Of a stretch of 64,000 nt of DNA, positions 8,969 to 18,690 are shown piece after piece. The notes below the pieces were generated by a model. It worked only from the letters and a program-made list of their open reading frames with translations, ran no database searches and had not been told where the DNA came from. Position 1 is the first letter of the stretch. Every line of letters starts with the position of its first letter. Origin of the DNA: Aliiruegeria sabulilitoris. GTDB lineage: Bacteria; Pseudomonadota; Alphaproteobacteria; Rhodobacterales; Rhodobacteraceae. Location: NCBI RefSeq assembly GCF_001558155.1, contig NZ_LOAS01000022.1, positions 62,001-126,000 of the forward strand, read 5' to 3'. The position numbers and the translations under genes were made by a program.

Positions 8969-11869
8969 GTGACAGAGCAGTCGGATGCGACACTCGCATT
9001 GATCGCGGCATTGCCATTTATCGGCGCGTTGTTCCCGGGATTGATGATCCGCGTTGGGCGTAATGCCTGTGCGCTGTCGGCCGGATGGGCGACGCTGTCG
9101 GCACTGATCCTGCTGATGATCCATTCCACCGTCATCTGGCGCGGCGAGGTCGTGGTCTATCGCATCGACTGGATGCCGATGCTGGGGCTGAACGCCAATT
9201 TCCGGCTGGACGGGCTGGGGCTGCTCTTTGCCATGATGATCCTCGGGATCGGGCTTCTGATCATCCTCTATGCGCGCTTCTACCTGAGCCGCGAAGACCC
9301 GATGGGGCAATTCTACACCTACCTGATGCTGTTCCAGGGGGCGATGCTGGGCATCGTTCTGTCCGACAACATCCTGATGATGGTGATTTTCTGGGAACTG
9401 ACCTCGCTCTCCTCCTTCCTGCTCATCGGCTATTGGAAACATACGAGGGCGGGCCGTCAGGGCGCGCGAATGGCGCTCGCGGTGACCGGGCTGGGCGGGC
9501 TGGCCCTGATCGGGGGCATGTTGTTGCTGGGCAATGCGGCAGGATCCTATGACCTGTCCGTCATTCTGACCAAACGTGAAGAGGTCCTTGCCTCGCCCTA
9601 TCTGGCGCCGATGCTGATCCTGATCCTGCTCGGCGCCTTTACCAAGTCGGCGCAGTTCCCGTTCCAGTTCTGGCTGCCGCACGCGATGGCCGCCCCGACG
9701 CCGGTTTCGGCCTATCTGCACTCGGCGACGATGGTGAAGGCGGGGCTGTTCCTGATGGCGCGGCTCTGGCCCGTTTTCGCGGGGACCGATCTGTGGTTCT
9801 ACCTGGTGGCGACGACCGGCCTCATCACCATGCTGGTCGGCGCAAAGATCGCCATTTTCAAGGACGACCTGAAGGCGCTGCTGGCCTATTCGACGGTCAG
9901 CCACCTCGGGCTCATCACCATGCTGCTGGGCTTCGGCACCACGGCGGCGGCGACGGCGGCGGCGTTTCACATCATCAACCACACGATCTTCAAGGCCGCG
10001 CTGTTCATGACCGCCGGCATTGTCGATCACGAGGCCCATACGCGCTCGATCAAGCGGCTCGGGGGCTTGCGGGTGCTTATGCCGATCACGGCCACGCTCG
10101 CGATCATCACGTCGCTCTCCATGGCGGGCCTGCCCTTCTTCAACGGCTTCCTGTCCAAGGAGCTGATGCTGGAGGAGGCCGCGCACACCTCCTGGCTCGG
10201 CAATCCCTGGCTGGTGCCGGTTCTGGCGACGCTCGGCGGGCTGTTTTCGGCTGCCTATTCCTTCCGCTACATTGGTCACGTCTTCCTTGGGCCGGAGCGG
10301 ACGGACTACCCCTCGCATCCGCATGACCCGCCCTTCGGCATGTGGGCCGCGCCCGCGCTGCTGGCGGCGATGGTCGTCGTGATCGGGGTGATCCCGCAGG
10401 CCGTTGTCGGCGGGTTCCTGAACGTGGTGGCCGATGCGATCACGCAGGAGCACCTGCACCTGCACAAGCTCAAGATCTGGCACGGCTTCACCCCGGCGCT
10501 CGGCATGAGTGCCATCGCTACGCTCGGCGGTCTCGCCGTGTTCTATTTCTTCACACCGCTGGAGCGGATCTGGGTGGCCACGCCCAAGCCCGACGCCAAG
10601 CGCATGTTCGACGCGCTGGTGATGTTCCTGCATCGCACCCTGGGCCGCATCTCCAACAACCTGCATGACGGCCGCCTGACCAAGTTCCTCGCCATATTCG
10701 GCGCGACCACGGTTGCGCTCGGGCTCTTTGCCTATGTCTCGGGCAGCCACACCCCGGGCACGCGCGAGATGATCGCGCCAACGCTGGTGGATTACATCGG
10801 GACGATCCTGTTGATCGCCTCCACCATGGCGATCATGAACTATCACCGCTCGCGTCTGCTGGTGCTGGTGCTGATCGGGATCAACGGGCTGATCGTTTCG
10901 GTGATCTTCGTGCGCCTCTCCGCGCCCGACCTCGCCATGACGCAGGTCACGGTCGAGGTGGTCACGCTGATCCTCATGCTGCTGGCGCTGCACTTCCTGC
11001 CCAAGCATACGCCGCGCGAGTCGAGTTGGTCGCGGCGCTCCCGCGACGCAACCATCGCCGGGGCGGCGGGTCTAGCCGTCGCGGCGCTCTCCTGGGCGTT
11101 GATGACCCGCGATTTCGAGACGATTTCCGGCTATTACCTCAAGCACGCCAAGCCCGATGGCGGCGGCACCAACGTGGTCAACGTGATCCTGGTGGACTTC
11201 CGTGGCTACGATACGTTCGGCGAGATCATTGTGCTCGGCATCGCAGCACTGCTGATCTTCGCGCTGGAAGAGGCGCTGATGGATGGCCGGGCCAGCCGCA
11301 AGCTGGCCAACTGGATCCACGAGATGCGCTACTCCAAGGACCGCCACCCGCTGATGATGGTCGTCGCGACCCGGATGATGATGCCGACCTCGCTCATGGT
11401 GGGCGTCTATATCTTCCTGCGCGGGCATAACGATCCGGGCGGCGGCTTCATCGCCGGTCTCGTGGTCGCCATCGCGCTGTTGATGCAATACATGGCCTCG
11501 GGCTTCGCCTGGGCGAGCGACCGGATACAGTTCCCCTATCACGCCTTCATCGGCTGGGGCGTGCTGATCGCAGGCATCACCGGGATCGGCGCCTGGTTCA
11601 ACGGTTTCCCCTTCCTCACCTCGGATTTCGGCTATGTCCACCTGCCCCCCATCGAGGAGTTCGAGCTGGCCACGGCGATGGCCTTCGACCTCGGCGTCTT
11701 CCTTACCGTGGTCGGCGCGGTGATGCTGGCGATCTACTCGCTCTCGCGCATTGCCCGTCGCACCGGGGAATCGGTGAACGTCTCGCCGATGGATTACGAC
11801 CCCTCCACGGTCGACCCCTTCGAAGAAGGCCACGTTCGAAACGTCAGAACCACCGGGGAGGAGCGCTGA
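8969..11869 (+). CDS. mrpA: Mrp/Mnh/Pha cation/H+ antiporter subunit A with fused subunit B, 966 aa
   Basis: This is the large subunit of the multisubunit monovalent cation/proton antiporter of the inner membrane. It contains the NuoL/ND5-like proton channel core (about residues 60-560, with the conserved block FTKSAQFPFQFWLPHAMAAPTPVSAYLHSATMVKAG near 225), the MrpA C-terminal region, and from about residue 785 a fused MrpB (MnhB, PF04039) domain beginning RHPLMMVVATRMMMP and containing RGHNDPGGGFIAGL. The A-B fusion is typical of the six-gene alphaproteobacterial Pha/Mnh type. The start codon is GTG, chosen because GGGGGAGA sits 4-9 bases before it and the protein then begins at the usual place. 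Na+ versus K+ specificity cannot be read from sequence. mrpC follows by 1 bp. Confidence 0.96.
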   Translation: MTEQSDATLALIAALPFIGALFPGLMIRVGRNACALSAGWATLSALILLMIHSTVIWRGEVVVYRIDWMPMLGLNANFRLDGLGLLFAMMILGIGLLIILYARFYLSREDPMGQFYTYLMLFQGAMLGIVLSDNILMMVIFWELTSLSSFLLIGYWKHTRAGRQGARMALAVTGLGGLALIGGMLLLGNAAGSYDLSVILTKREEVLASPYLAPMLILILLGAFTKSAQFPFQFWLPHAMAAPTPVSAYLHSATMVKAGLFLMARLWPVFAGTDLWFYLVATTGLITMLVGAKIAIFKDDLKALLAYSTVSHLGLITMLLGFGTTAAATAAAFHIINHTIFKAALFMTAGIVDHEAHTRSIKRLGGLRVLMPITATLAIITSLSMAGLPFFNGFLSKELMLEEAAHTSWLGNPWLVPVLATLGGLFSAAYSFRYIGHVFLGPERTDYPSHPHDPPFGMWAAPALLAAMVVVIGVIPQAVVGGFLNVVADAITQEHLHLHKLKIWHGFTPALGMSAIATLGGLAVFYFFTPLERIWVATPKPDAKRMFDALVMFLHRTLGRISNNLHDGRLTKFLAIFGATTVALGLFAYVSGSHTPGTREMIAPTLVDYIGTILLIASTMAIMNYHRSRLLVLVLIGINGLIVSVIFVRLSAPDLAMTQVTVEVVTLILMLLALHFLPKHTPRESSWSRRSRDATIAGAAGLAVAALSWALMTRDFETISGYYLKHAKPDGGGTNVVNVILVDFRGYDTFGEIIVLGIAALLIFALEEALMDGRASRKLANWIHEMRYSKDRHPLMMVVATRMMMPTSLMVGVYIFLRGHNDPGGGFIAGLVVAIALLMQYMASGFAWASDRIQFPYHAFIGWGVLIAGITGIGAWFNGFPFLTSDFGYVHLPPIEEFELATAMAFDLGVFLTVVGAVMLAIYSLSRIARRTGESVNVSPMDYDPSTVDPFEEGHVRNVRTTGEER

Positions 11870-11870
11870 G

Positions 11871-12287
11871 ATGGAAGCCCTTCTTGCCATCGTGATCGGG
11901 TTGCAGACAGCCGGCGGGGTCTACCTGATCCTGCGCCGCCGGACCTTCTCGGTCATTATCGGAACCGCGCTGCTGACCTATTCGGTCAACCTGTTCCTCT
12001 TCGCCTCGGGCCGGCTGGCCATCGACATGCCGCCGATCTACACTCCCGGTGTCGAAAACTATACCGACCCCCTCCCCCAGGCGCTGGTGCTGACAGCCAT
12101 CGTGATCTCCTTCGGCATGACGGCGGTGGCGGTGCTGATCGCGCTCGGCGCCTACCTGGAATCCGATATCGACCATATCGACCTGCGGCGCGATCCGAAC
12201 GATCTCGACCTCGATCCCGACGAGATTCCGTGGGAACAGGACCCGCGCGATCCGGGCCTCGAAGCGCCGAAGGGGGATTTCGGATGA
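11871..12287 (+). CDS. mrpC: Cation/H+ antiporter subunit C, 138 aa
   Basis: This is a NuoK-like small membrane subunit of the Mrp antiporter with three hydrophobic segments (about residues 3-22, 28-46 and 65-92) and an acidic cytoplasmic tail rich in Asp. The core (LQTAGGVYLILRRRTFSVIIGTALLTYSVNLFLF...) matches MnhC/MrpC. It begins 1 bp after mrpA behind a strong GGGGAGGAG site, and its TGA overlaps the ATG of mrpD. Confidence 0.95.
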   Translation: MEALLAIVIGLQTAGGVYLILRRRTFSVIIGTALLTYSVNLFLFASGRLAIDMPPIYTPGVENYTDPLPQALVLTAIVISFGMTAVAVLIALGAYLESDIDHIDLRRDPNDLDLDPDEIPWEQDPRDPGLEAPKGDFG

Positions 12288-13819
12288 GCCCCAATCACTG
12301 GATAATCCTGCCCGTCGTCATGCCCGCGATGATGGCCGCCGTCATGGCCATGGCGATGCGTCACGACGTGGTCCTGCAGCGGGTCTTCTCGCTGGCCGCC
12401 ACGGTGGCGTTGATCGCCATCTCGGCGGGGCTGTTCATCTCGACGCTGGACGGCACGATCCACACCTACCAGCTCGGCGACTGGGTGCCGCCCTTCGGCA
12501 TCGTGTTGGTGCTGGACCGGCTTTCGGCGATGATGCTGCTGCTCACCTCGCTATTGGCCGCGGGCGTCATCCTCTATGTGGCCGGCTCCGGATGGGACAC
12601 GCGCGGCTGGCATTTCCACGCCCTTTTCGCCTTTCAGGTCATGGGCGTGAACGGTGCCTTCCTGACCGGCGACGCCTTCAACCTCTTCGTCTTCTTCGAG
12701 ATCCTGCTCATCGCCTCCTATGGCCTGATGATCCATGCCGGCGGCGGAATCCGGCTCAGGGCCGGGCTGCAATATGTGGTGATGAACCTCGCCGGCTCGA
12801 CGCTGTTCCTGTTCGCCATGGGCACGCTCTACGCGGTCACCGGAACGCTCAACATGGCCGACATGGCCCTGCGCGTGCGCGAGCTGGACCCGGGCGACCA
12901 GGCGCTGCTGCGTACCGGCGCCATGATTCTGCTCATCGTCTTTGGCATCAAGGCCGCGGCCTTTCCGCTGCAATTCTGGCTGCCTGGCACCTATTCAAAC
13001 GCGCCTGCGCCCGTCGCCGCCTTCTTCGCCATCATGACCAAGGTCGGCGCCTACGCGATCCTGCGGATGTATTCGCTGGTCTTCTCGCCCGAAAGCGCGG
13101 CCATTGGCACATTCTTCCTCGACCTGCTGCTGCCCGCCGGCCTGCTGACGCTGTTCTTTGGCGCCATCGGGGTGCTCGGGGCCAAGCAATTGCCACGGCT
13201 CGCTTCCTTCTCGGTGCTGGCCTCGATGGGCACGCTGCTGATCGCGCTCTCCATCGGCACCCAAACCGGGCTGACGGCGGCGCTGTTTTACCTGCTCCAC
13301 TCCACCTTCGCCGCCGCCGCGCTCTTCCTCGTGCTCGACCTCGTGGCCGACAGCCAGGGCCCGACGATCCGCGCGCCCGGCGGGTTGGTTGCCGCATTGT
13401 TCTTTGCCGCCGCCATTGCCGTCGCCGGCATGCCGCCGCTTTCGGGTTTCGTCGGCAAGCTGCTCATCCTCGATGCGAGCCGCGATGCGCCCCAGATGGC
13501 GCTGATCTGGAGCATGATCCTTGGCACCTCGCTGCTGGTCATCGTCGGGTTCGCCATGCGCGGCAGCCGCTATTTCTGGAAACCGCTCGATCCGGGCTTT
13601 GCCAATCCCGAAAATCTCGACCCCGACGGCAACCCCGTCGCCGCCCACCCGATCCGGTCGCTTGCGATCACCGCCAGTTTCGTTCCGTTTGCGCTGCTGG
13701 TGCTGCTGACCATCGCCGCCGGGCCGGTCACGGCGGTCCTGTCCGACACGGCCGCGCAATTGCTGGAGCCCGACCGCTATATCGAGGCCGTCCTTGGCCC
13801 GCAGTCCGGGGAGCACTGA
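12284..13819 (+). CDS. mrpD: Cation/H+ antiporter subunit D, 511 aa
   Basis: This is a NuoN/NuoM-like proton-channel subunit of the Mrp antiporter with about fourteen membrane helices. Diagnostic blocks include NLFVFFEILLIASYGLM, the FGIKAAAFPLQFWLPGTYSNAPAPVAAFFAIMTKVGAY region with the channel lysines, and GMPPLSGFVGKLLIL. The start at 12284 (MSPNHWIILPV) is chosen over an upstream in-frame GTG at 12230 because it forms the ATGA overlap with mrpC and gives the usual length. mrpE follows after 3 bp. Confidence 0.95.
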   Translation: MSPNHWIILPVVMPAMMAAVMAMAMRHDVVLQRVFSLAATVALIAISAGLFISTLDGTIHTYQLGDWVPPFGIVLVLDRLSAMMLLLTSLLAAGVILYVAGSGWDTRGWHFHALFAFQVMGVNGAFLTGDAFNLFVFFEILLIASYGLMIHAGGGIRLRAGLQYVVMNLAGSTLFLFAMGTLYAVTGTLNMADMALRVRELDPGDQALLRTGAMILLIVFGIKAAAFPLQFWLPGTYSNAPAPVAAFFAIMTKVGAYAILRMYSLVFSPESAAIGTFFLDLLLPAGLLTLFFGAIGVLGAKQLPRLASFSVLASMGTLLIALSIGTQTGLTAALFYLLHSTFAAAALFLVLDLVADSQGPTIRAPGGLVAALFFAAAIAVAGMPPLSGFVGKLLILDASRDAPQMALIWSMILGTSLLVIVGFAMRGSRYFWKPLDPGFANPENLDPDGNPVAAHPIRSLAITASFVPFALLVLLTIAAGPVTAVLSDTAAQLLEPDRYIEAVLGPQSGEH

Positions 13820-13822
13820 GCC

Positions 13823-14326
13823 ATGATCCGCAAGATCCTCGATCGCCTCTTCCCCCACCCGCAGCTGACATTCTTCCTGCTTTTGATCTGGCTGCTGCTG
13901 GTCAACAACCTGACCGTCGGCAATGTCGTTCTGGGCCTGATCCTCGGCGTGCTGATCCCCGGCATCACCCAGCCCTTCTGGCCCAACCGGCCCAAGGTCG
14001 CCCGCCCGATCAAAGCGGCCCAGTATATCCTGCTGGTGCTGTGGGATATCTGCGTGGCCAATGTCGCGGTGGCCCGGATCATCCTGTTCAAGACCAACGC
14101 GAACACGCACAGCCAATGGATCGTCGTGCCACTGGACCTGCGCTCGCCGGAGGCCATCACCGTGCTCGCCGGAACCATCACCATGACGCCCGGCACCGTC
14201 ACCGCCATGCTCTCGGCCGATGCCCAGCACCTGCTGGTGCATTGCCTCGATACCGACGACCCTGACGCGGTGCGCGACGAGATCAAGCACCGCTACGAAC
14301 GCCGGCTGAAGGAGATCTTCGAATGA
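13823..14326 (+). CDS. mrpE: Cation/H+ antiporter subunit E, 167 aa
   Basis: This is the MnhE/MrpE accessory subunit (PF01899). It has two or three hydrophobic segments near the N-terminus (about 17-48 and 65-85) followed by the cytoplasmic domain with the typical SPEAITVLAGTITMTPGTVTAML block and LLVHCLD. A GGGGAG ribosome site precedes the ATG. Its stop overlaps the start of mrpF (ATGA). Confidence 0.94.
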   Translation: MIRKILDRLFPHPQLTFFLLLIWLLLVNNLTVGNVVLGLILGVLIPGITQPFWPNRPKVARPIKAAQYILLVLWDICVANVAVARIILFKTNANTHSQWIVVPLDLRSPEAITVLAGTITMTPGTVTAMLSADAQHLLVHCLDTDDPDAVRDEIKHRYERRLKEIFE

Positions 14327-14592
14327 TCCACTACGCGCTGATCTTCGCCACGGGTTGCTTCTCGATCGGCATGCTACTGAATCTCTGGCGGATCCGCTTT
14401 GCCCCCGGCGTGGTGGACCGCATCCTCGCCCTCGACACGCTGGTCGTGAACGCCATCGCACTGCTCAATGTCTATGGCATCTTGCAAGGGACCGCGGTCT
14501 ATTTCGAAGTCTCGCTGCTCATCGCCATGTTTGGCTTCGTCTCCACCGTCGCCTATTGCCGCTTCATCCTGCGCGGCAACATCATCGAATAG
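14323..14592 (+). CDS. mrpF: Cation/H+ antiporter subunit F, 89 aa
   Basis: This is the MnhF/MrpF subunit (PF04066): a small three-helix protein with the conserved RIRFAPGVVDRILALDTL loop and a short conserved C-terminus. It overlaps mrpE by 4 bp and precedes mrpG by 9 bp. Assigned by motif, size and operon order. Confidence 0.93.
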   Translation: MIHYALIFATGCFSIGMLLNLWRIRFAPGVVDRILALDTLVVNAIALLNVYGILQGTAVYFEVSLLIAMFGFVSTVAYCRFILRGNIIE

Positions 14593-14601
14593 GAGGAAGC
14601 G

Positions 14602-14985
14602 ATGGAACTTTTCGCCGAAATCGTCATTTCCCTCATGCTGGTCATCGGCGGTCTGTTCGGCCTGCTTGGCAGCTTCGGCCTGATCAAGCTCGACGACACG
14701 ATGCGCCGCCTGCATGCGCCCACCAAGGCCACGACGCTGGGGGTCGGCGGTGTGCTCATCGCCTCGATGCTCTATTTCGCCGTGTTCATGGGAGATGTCT
14801 CCTATCACGAGCTGCTGATCACGGCTTTCCTCTTCATCACCGCGCCCATCACCGCGAATTTCGTCGCCAAGGCCCATATGCATCGTGACGTCAAGGAGCG
14901 GGACCTGCCGCGGACCGGCGGCGGCTATGGCTGGGCCGGCTATGACGAGATCGGCGATGAGGAACAGCCCATCGACACGAAGTGA
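14602..14985 (+). CDS. mrpG: Cation/H+ antiporter subunit G, 127 aa
   Basis: This is the MnhG/MrpG/PhaG subunit (PF03334) with three hydrophobic segments and the family block LLGSFGLIKLDDTMRRLHAPTKATTLGVGG. A strong AGGAGGAAG site precedes the ATG. It is the last gene of the mrpABCDEFG operon; a hairpin follows the stop. Confidence 0.94.
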   Translation: MELFAEIVISLMLVIGGLFGLLGSFGLIKLDDTMRRLHAPTKATTLGVGGVLIASMLYFAVFMGDVSYHELLITAFLFITAPITANFVAKAHMHRDVKERDLPRTGGGYGWAGYDEIGDEEQPIDTK

Positions 14986-14990
14986 CGGCA

Positions 14991-15011
14991 CCCTTCGGGC
15001 TATCCGAAGGG
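14991..15011 (+). terminator. hairpin after mrpG
   Basis: An 8-bp perfect stem (CCCTTCGG / CCGAAGGG) with a 5-nt loop starts 6 bp after the mrpG stop. It lacks a T-tract, so it may mark the mRNA 3' end rather than act as a full intrinsic terminator. Confidence 0.4.
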
Positions 15012-15166
15012 ACCGAAACGCTCTGGCGGGGTGACAAGGTTCGGCCTGTGGGTTCTACCTTGGATTTTTCAGTCCGGAACAGGCGTTTCGACAACTGACA
15101 GATCGACTCCACGCCCCCAAAGATGGCAGAAGAAAACCATCACTGGCAGCGGTCTGGGAGCATGGT

Positions 15167-16111
15167 ATGGCGATCGAATTGACGACACAGGATGGAACCC
15201 GAATTTCCGCATTCTGCTTTGGCGCCATGCAGTTCGGCATCGGGGCGGACCGAGCGGCCTCGGAAGAAATGTACGCCGCCTGCCGGAACGCCGGCATCAA
15301 TTTCTTCGATACGGCATATGGCTATTCCGAAGGGCTTTCGGAGACATGGCTCGGAGACATGGTCCGGCGCGAAAGGGACTCCGTCTTCTTTGCAAGCAAG
15401 GTCGCTTCGTCTGGCGGCTCGGGGCGGCAAAACATCCTGGCGCAATTCGACGAGAGCTGCCGCCGGCACAAGCTTGAATGCGTGGATGGTCTGTACCTCC
15501 ACCGCTGGGATGCACAGACACCGCTCGAAGAGACGTTCGAGACCTTGGCCGGCCTGAAAGACGCGGGCAAGATCCGCTATATCGGTGTTTCCAATTTCGC
15601 GGCATGGCAGGTCATGAAAGCGATCACGGTCGCCGAACGTTTCGATCTCGAAATCTCGCTTCTGCAGCCGATGTACAACCTCGTGAAACGGCAGGCGGAG
15701 ATGGAGCTTTTGCCGATGGCGGCAGACCAGCAGATTGCGGTCGCGCCCTATTCCCCGCTTGGTGGCGGATTGCTGACGGGGAAATACCGCAGCGGCGCAA
15801 CCGGGCGGCTCGATACCGATCCCAGTTACAAGATCCGCTATGGCGAACAATGGATGCGCGACGTCGCCGTGGCATTGACCGATCTTGCAGAGGAGATGGG
15901 GCAGTCCCCGGCAACGCTTGCGGTGGCATGGGTGGCCAGCCATCCCGCCGTGACGGCGCCGATCATCAGCGCCCGTTCGCTCGACCAGTTGAAACCGTCC
16001 CTGACCGCGGTCGGGTTTGAAATGGATGCGGCCTTGCGCGCGCGGCTGACGGCTCTAACGCCGACGCTCGAACCCGCAACAGGCCGGCTGGAAGAAGCCG
16101 CAAATACATAA
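15167..16111 (+). CDS. Aldo/keto reductase, 314 aa
   Basis: This is an NAD(P)H-dependent oxidoreductase of the AKR superfamily, expected to be a cytoplasmic (beta/alpha)8 barrel. The catalytic tetrad can be read as D48 and Y53 (FFDTAYGYSEG), K78 (FASKVAS) and H112 (LYLHRWD). The C-terminal phosphate-binding segment is visible as PIISARSLDQLKPSL. ATG at 15167 gives the standard N-terminus; an ATG 5 bp upstream is out of frame. It is a single-gene unit between the antiporter operon and the convergent acyl-CoA dehydrogenase. The substrate is not predictable. Confidence 0.92.
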   Translation: MAIELTTQDGTRISAFCFGAMQFGIGADRAASEEMYAACRNAGINFFDTAYGYSEGLSETWLGDMVRRERDSVFFASKVASSGGSGRQNILAQFDESCRRHKLECVDGLYLHRWDAQTPLEETFETLAGLKDAGKIRYIGVSNFAAWQVMKAITVAERFDLEISLLQPMYNLVKRQAEMELLPMAADQQIAVAPYSPLGGGLLTGKYRSGATGRLDTDPSYKIRYGEQWMRDVAVALTDLAEEMGQSPATLAVAWVASHPAVTAPIISARSLDQLKPSLTAVGFEMDAALRARLTALTPTLEPATGRLEEAANT

Positions 16112-16184
16112 CGCGATTATCCGACGGCCCAAATAGCGAAAGATCCGCCTTCATTGGGCCGCCGGTGATCTGTCCTCAGATGCC

Positions 16185-17399
16185 TCAAACGAAGGCCTGA
16201 ATCCCCGTCTGCGCCCGGCCGAGGATCAGCGCGTGGATGTCATGCGTGCCCTCGTAGGTGTTGACCGCTTCGAGGTTCATCACGTGGCGGATCACGCCAT
16301 ATTCATCCGAGATCCCGTTGCCACCGAGCATGTCGCGCGCCTCGCGGGCGATGGCCAGCGACTTGCCGCAATTGTTGCGCTTCATCATCGACACAAGCTC
16401 TCCCGGGGCGCGGTGTTCGTCCATCAGCCGGCCCAGCCGCAGCACGCCTTGGAGCCCAAGCGCGATTTCGGTCTGCATGTCCGCGAGCTTCTTCTGGATC
16501 AGCTGGTTGGCGGCGAGCGGCCGACCGAATTGCTTGCGGTCAAGCGTGTAGTCCCGCGCCATGTGCCAGCAGGCCTCCGCCGCGCCCAATGCGCCCCATG
16601 CGATTCCGTAACGCGCTCGGTTCAGACAGCCGAACGGGCCGGCCAGACCGCTGATTTCCGGCAGCAGGTTTTCCTCGGGGACGAAAACCTCGTCCATCAT
16701 GATCATGCCGGTGACGGAAGCGCGGAGCGAGAACTTGCCTTCGATCTTGGGCGTCTCCAGCCCCTTCATGCCACGCTCCAGCAGGAATCCCTTGATCTTG
16801 CCGCCATGGGCTTCGGACTTGGCCCAGACAACGCAGATATCGGCGATGGGCGAATTGGTGATCCAGTTCTTGGAGCCCGACAGAAGGTAACCGCCATCGG
16901 TCGGTTTGGCGCGCGTGACCATGCCGCCGGGGTCGGAGCCATGATCCGGCTCGGTCAGCCCGAAACAGCCGACCAGCTCGCCAGTGGCAAGCTTCGGCAG
17001 GTATTTCTGCCGCTGCTCCTCGGTGCCATAGGCAAAGATCGGGTGCATCACCAGCGAGCTTTGCACCGACATCGCCGAGCGATAGCCCGAATCGACTCGC
17101 TCCACCTCGCGCGCGACCAGCCCGTAGGAGGTGTAATTCGTCCCTGCCCCGCCATATTCCTCCGGGATCGTGCAGCCCAGCAAACCCAGCTCGCCCAGCT
17201 CCGTCATGATCTCGCGGTGAAAGATCTCGTGCCGGTTCGCCTCCAGCACCCGCCGCGCCAGACCGTCCTGGCAATAGGCATGGGCGGCGTCGCGGATCAT
17301 GCGCTCTTCCTCGCTGAGCTGCTCATCGAGCAGGAACGGGTCCTGCCATTGCAGTTCCGCGGGGCGTGCGCGTGCGGTCTCCGGGGTATTGCTCGCCAT
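16185..17399 (-). CDS. gcdH: Glutaryl-CoA dehydrogenase-type acyl-CoA dehydrogenase, 404 aa
   Basis: This FAD flavoenzyme probably oxidises and decarboxylates glutaryl-CoA to crotonyl-CoA in lysine/tryptophan and aromatic catabolism. Acyl-CoA dehydrogenase blocks are in order: the N-terminal helical domain with [12 protein letters not shown], the FAD-contacting [45 protein letters not shown], and the C-terminal [20 protein letters not shown]. The catalytic base would be E383 in YEGTHD, and that C-terminal block with [10 protein letters not shown] is the GCDH hallmark. A GAGGAGA ribosome site precedes the ATG. It is transcribed divergently from the RAM-domain gene. Confidence 0.92.
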   Translation of the reverse strand: MASNTPETARARPAELQWQDPFLLDEQLSEEERMIRDAAHAYCQDGLARRVLEANRHEIFHREIMTELGELGLLGCTIPEEYGGAGTNYTSYGLVAREVERVDSGYRSAMSVQSSLVMHPIFAYGTEEQRQKYLPKLATGELVGCFGLTEPDHGSDPGGMVTRAKPTDGGYLLSGSKNWITNSPIADICVVWAKSEAHGGKIKGFLLERGMKGLETPKIEGKFSLRASVTGMIMMDEVFVPEENLLPEISGLAGPFGCLNRARYGIAWGALGAAEACWHMARDYTLDRKQFGRPLAANQLIQKKLADMQTEIALGLQGVLRLGRLMDEHRAPGELVSMMKRNNCGKSLAIAREARDMLGGNGISDEYGVIRHVMNLEAVNTYEGTHDIHALILGRAQTGIQAFV

Positions 17400-17584
17400 G
17401 TCTCCTCATCCCTCTGCTGGCAAATCCGAACCCCTCGTGCTTACGGCCAAAGCTTGCGGGTTTCCATGCCGCTCTTTTCACGCAAGAGAATGTCCCGCAA
17501 AGAGGCAGGCGGGGACCCGGTTTTAAGCTGCGCCCGACGTGGCGCTGTGCTAGCAGTTCCGAGGCAAAACACGCGAGGAGTGAA

Positions 17585-17824
17585 ATGAACAACTGCGTCT
17601 TCATCCAGATCCGTTGTGCCCCTGGAACCACCTACGAGGTGGCCGATGCCATCGCGCTGCGGGAAATCCACTCGGAACTGTTCTCGACCTCGGGCGAATA
17701 TGACCTGCTGCTCAAGCTCTACGTGCCCGAAGGCGCCGATGTGGGCCATTTCATCAACGAGAATGTTGCCTGCATCCCGAACGTCCAGCGCACGCTCACG
17801 ACGATGACCTTCCGCGCCTTTTAA
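17585..17824 (+). CDS. Stand-alone RAM (AsnC/Lrp ligand-binding) domain protein, 79 aa
   Basis: The whole protein is a single Lrp/AsnC C-terminal effector domain (ferredoxin-like fold), for example CVFIQIRCAPGTTYEVADAI and STSGEYDLLLKLYVPEGADVGHFI, with no DNA-binding helix-turn-helix. ATG at 17585 gives the domain-sized product; longer readings run into non-conserved sequence. Known stand-alone RAM proteins bind amino acids and can modulate full-length Lrp proteins. It starts 185 bp from the divergent gcdH. Its TAA overlaps the TAA of the convergent acyltransferase gene. Confidence 0.9.
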   Translation: MNNCVFIQIRCAPGTTYEVADAIALREIHSELFSTSGEYDLLLKLYVPEGADVGHFINENVACIPNVQRTLTTMTFRAF

Positions 17825-18552
17825 CTCTGCGCCTGCAGCGCCGCATAGGCGCGCGACATTTCCCCATGGAGCCGCTCCAGATCGGAATCGACCTCCGCCT
17901 CCGGGTCGCAGTGGAAGCTTTCCAGCACATCGATCCGGATCACGCCGGGCCTTGGCATTTTCCTGTTGCGCGGCAACAGGCGGTCCGAGCCGGATATGAC
18001 CACCGGCCGAATGCTCCGCCCCGTCTCCCTTGCCACCAAGACCACACCCGCCTTCAGCGGCGCCAGCCCTTCCTCGCCGCTGCGGGTTCCCTCGGGAAAG
18101 AGGATCAACGACCGGCGTGGCGGCATGGCGGCGACGGCTTCGGCCAGATGCCGGCGCGCATCGCTGCCGCGGGCGCGGTCGATGGAGACCAGACCGGCGG
18201 CCCGGAACCCCCTCCCAACGAAGAAGTTGGAAAAAAACTCCTTCTTGGCACCGAATGTCACCCATTTTCCGGATGGCACACTGGATAGCAGCGCGAAGCC
18301 ATCGAGATGGCTGCGGTGGTTGACGGCAAAGATCGAATTCTCGTCGGCGGCCATACGTGCAACCGCGGTCGTGCTGATCTCCACTCGGATCTCGAGGAAC
18401 CACAGCAGCCAACCGCAGGCTCGCGGCACAAGCCTCCAATACCAGCCCCGGAAACCGCGCCGTTTCTCGCAGAACCGGGGGGCGAGGCAGATAAAGAGAA
18501 AAAGCGCCGGGCCGACAATGAGCAGCGCCAGACGCTTGAGAAATGTGAACAA
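17821..18552 (-). CDS. plsC: 1-acyl-sn-glycerol-3-phosphate acyltransferase (PlsC family), 243 aa from a TTG start
   Basis: This membrane-bound acyltransferase of phospholipid synthesis adds the second acyl chain to lysophosphatidate. The HX4D motif is NHRSHLD (H79-D84) and the acceptor-binding motif is FPEGTR (152-157). An N-terminal membrane helix is at about 5-25. No ATG fits: the open frame runs up to 18774, but the upstream 74 codons are unlike the family and overlap a dispersed intergenic repeat. A TTG at 18552 with GGAAGGGG just upstream gives the usual length and begins immediately before the membrane helix. It converges on the RAM gene with a 4-bp overlap of stops. Family certain; start inferred. 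Confidence 0.85.
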   Translation of the reverse strand: MFTFLKRLALLIVGPALFLFICLAPRFCEKRRGFRGWYWRLVPRACGWLLWFLEIRVEISTTAVARMAADENSIFAVNHRSHLDGFALLSSVPSGKWVTFGAKKEFFSNFFVGRGFRAAGLVSIDRARGSDARRHLAEAVAAMPPRRSLILFPEGTRSGEEGLAPLKAGVVLVARETGRSIRPVVISGSDRLLPRNRKMPRPGVIRIDVLESFHCDPEAEVDSDLERLHGEMSRAYAALQAQS

Positions 18553-18690
18553 GGTGTCCCCTTCCGATCCGGGCAACGGGCGGGAAGAAGCTCCTTCGGT
18601 CGCATCCGAGTTGACAGAGGCTGTCTCGCGTTTCCGTGTGCCTGTCAAGCAAGGCGATCCGGCGAGGCAGCCTATTTCGACGATCGGAAT

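Noticed and set aside
8885-11008. 707-codon open frame on the minus strand opposite mrpA
   Set aside because: It is antisense to a clearly conserved membrane subunit, is rich in His/Gln/Arg/Asp with no recognisable domain, and is a usual by-product of high GC content.
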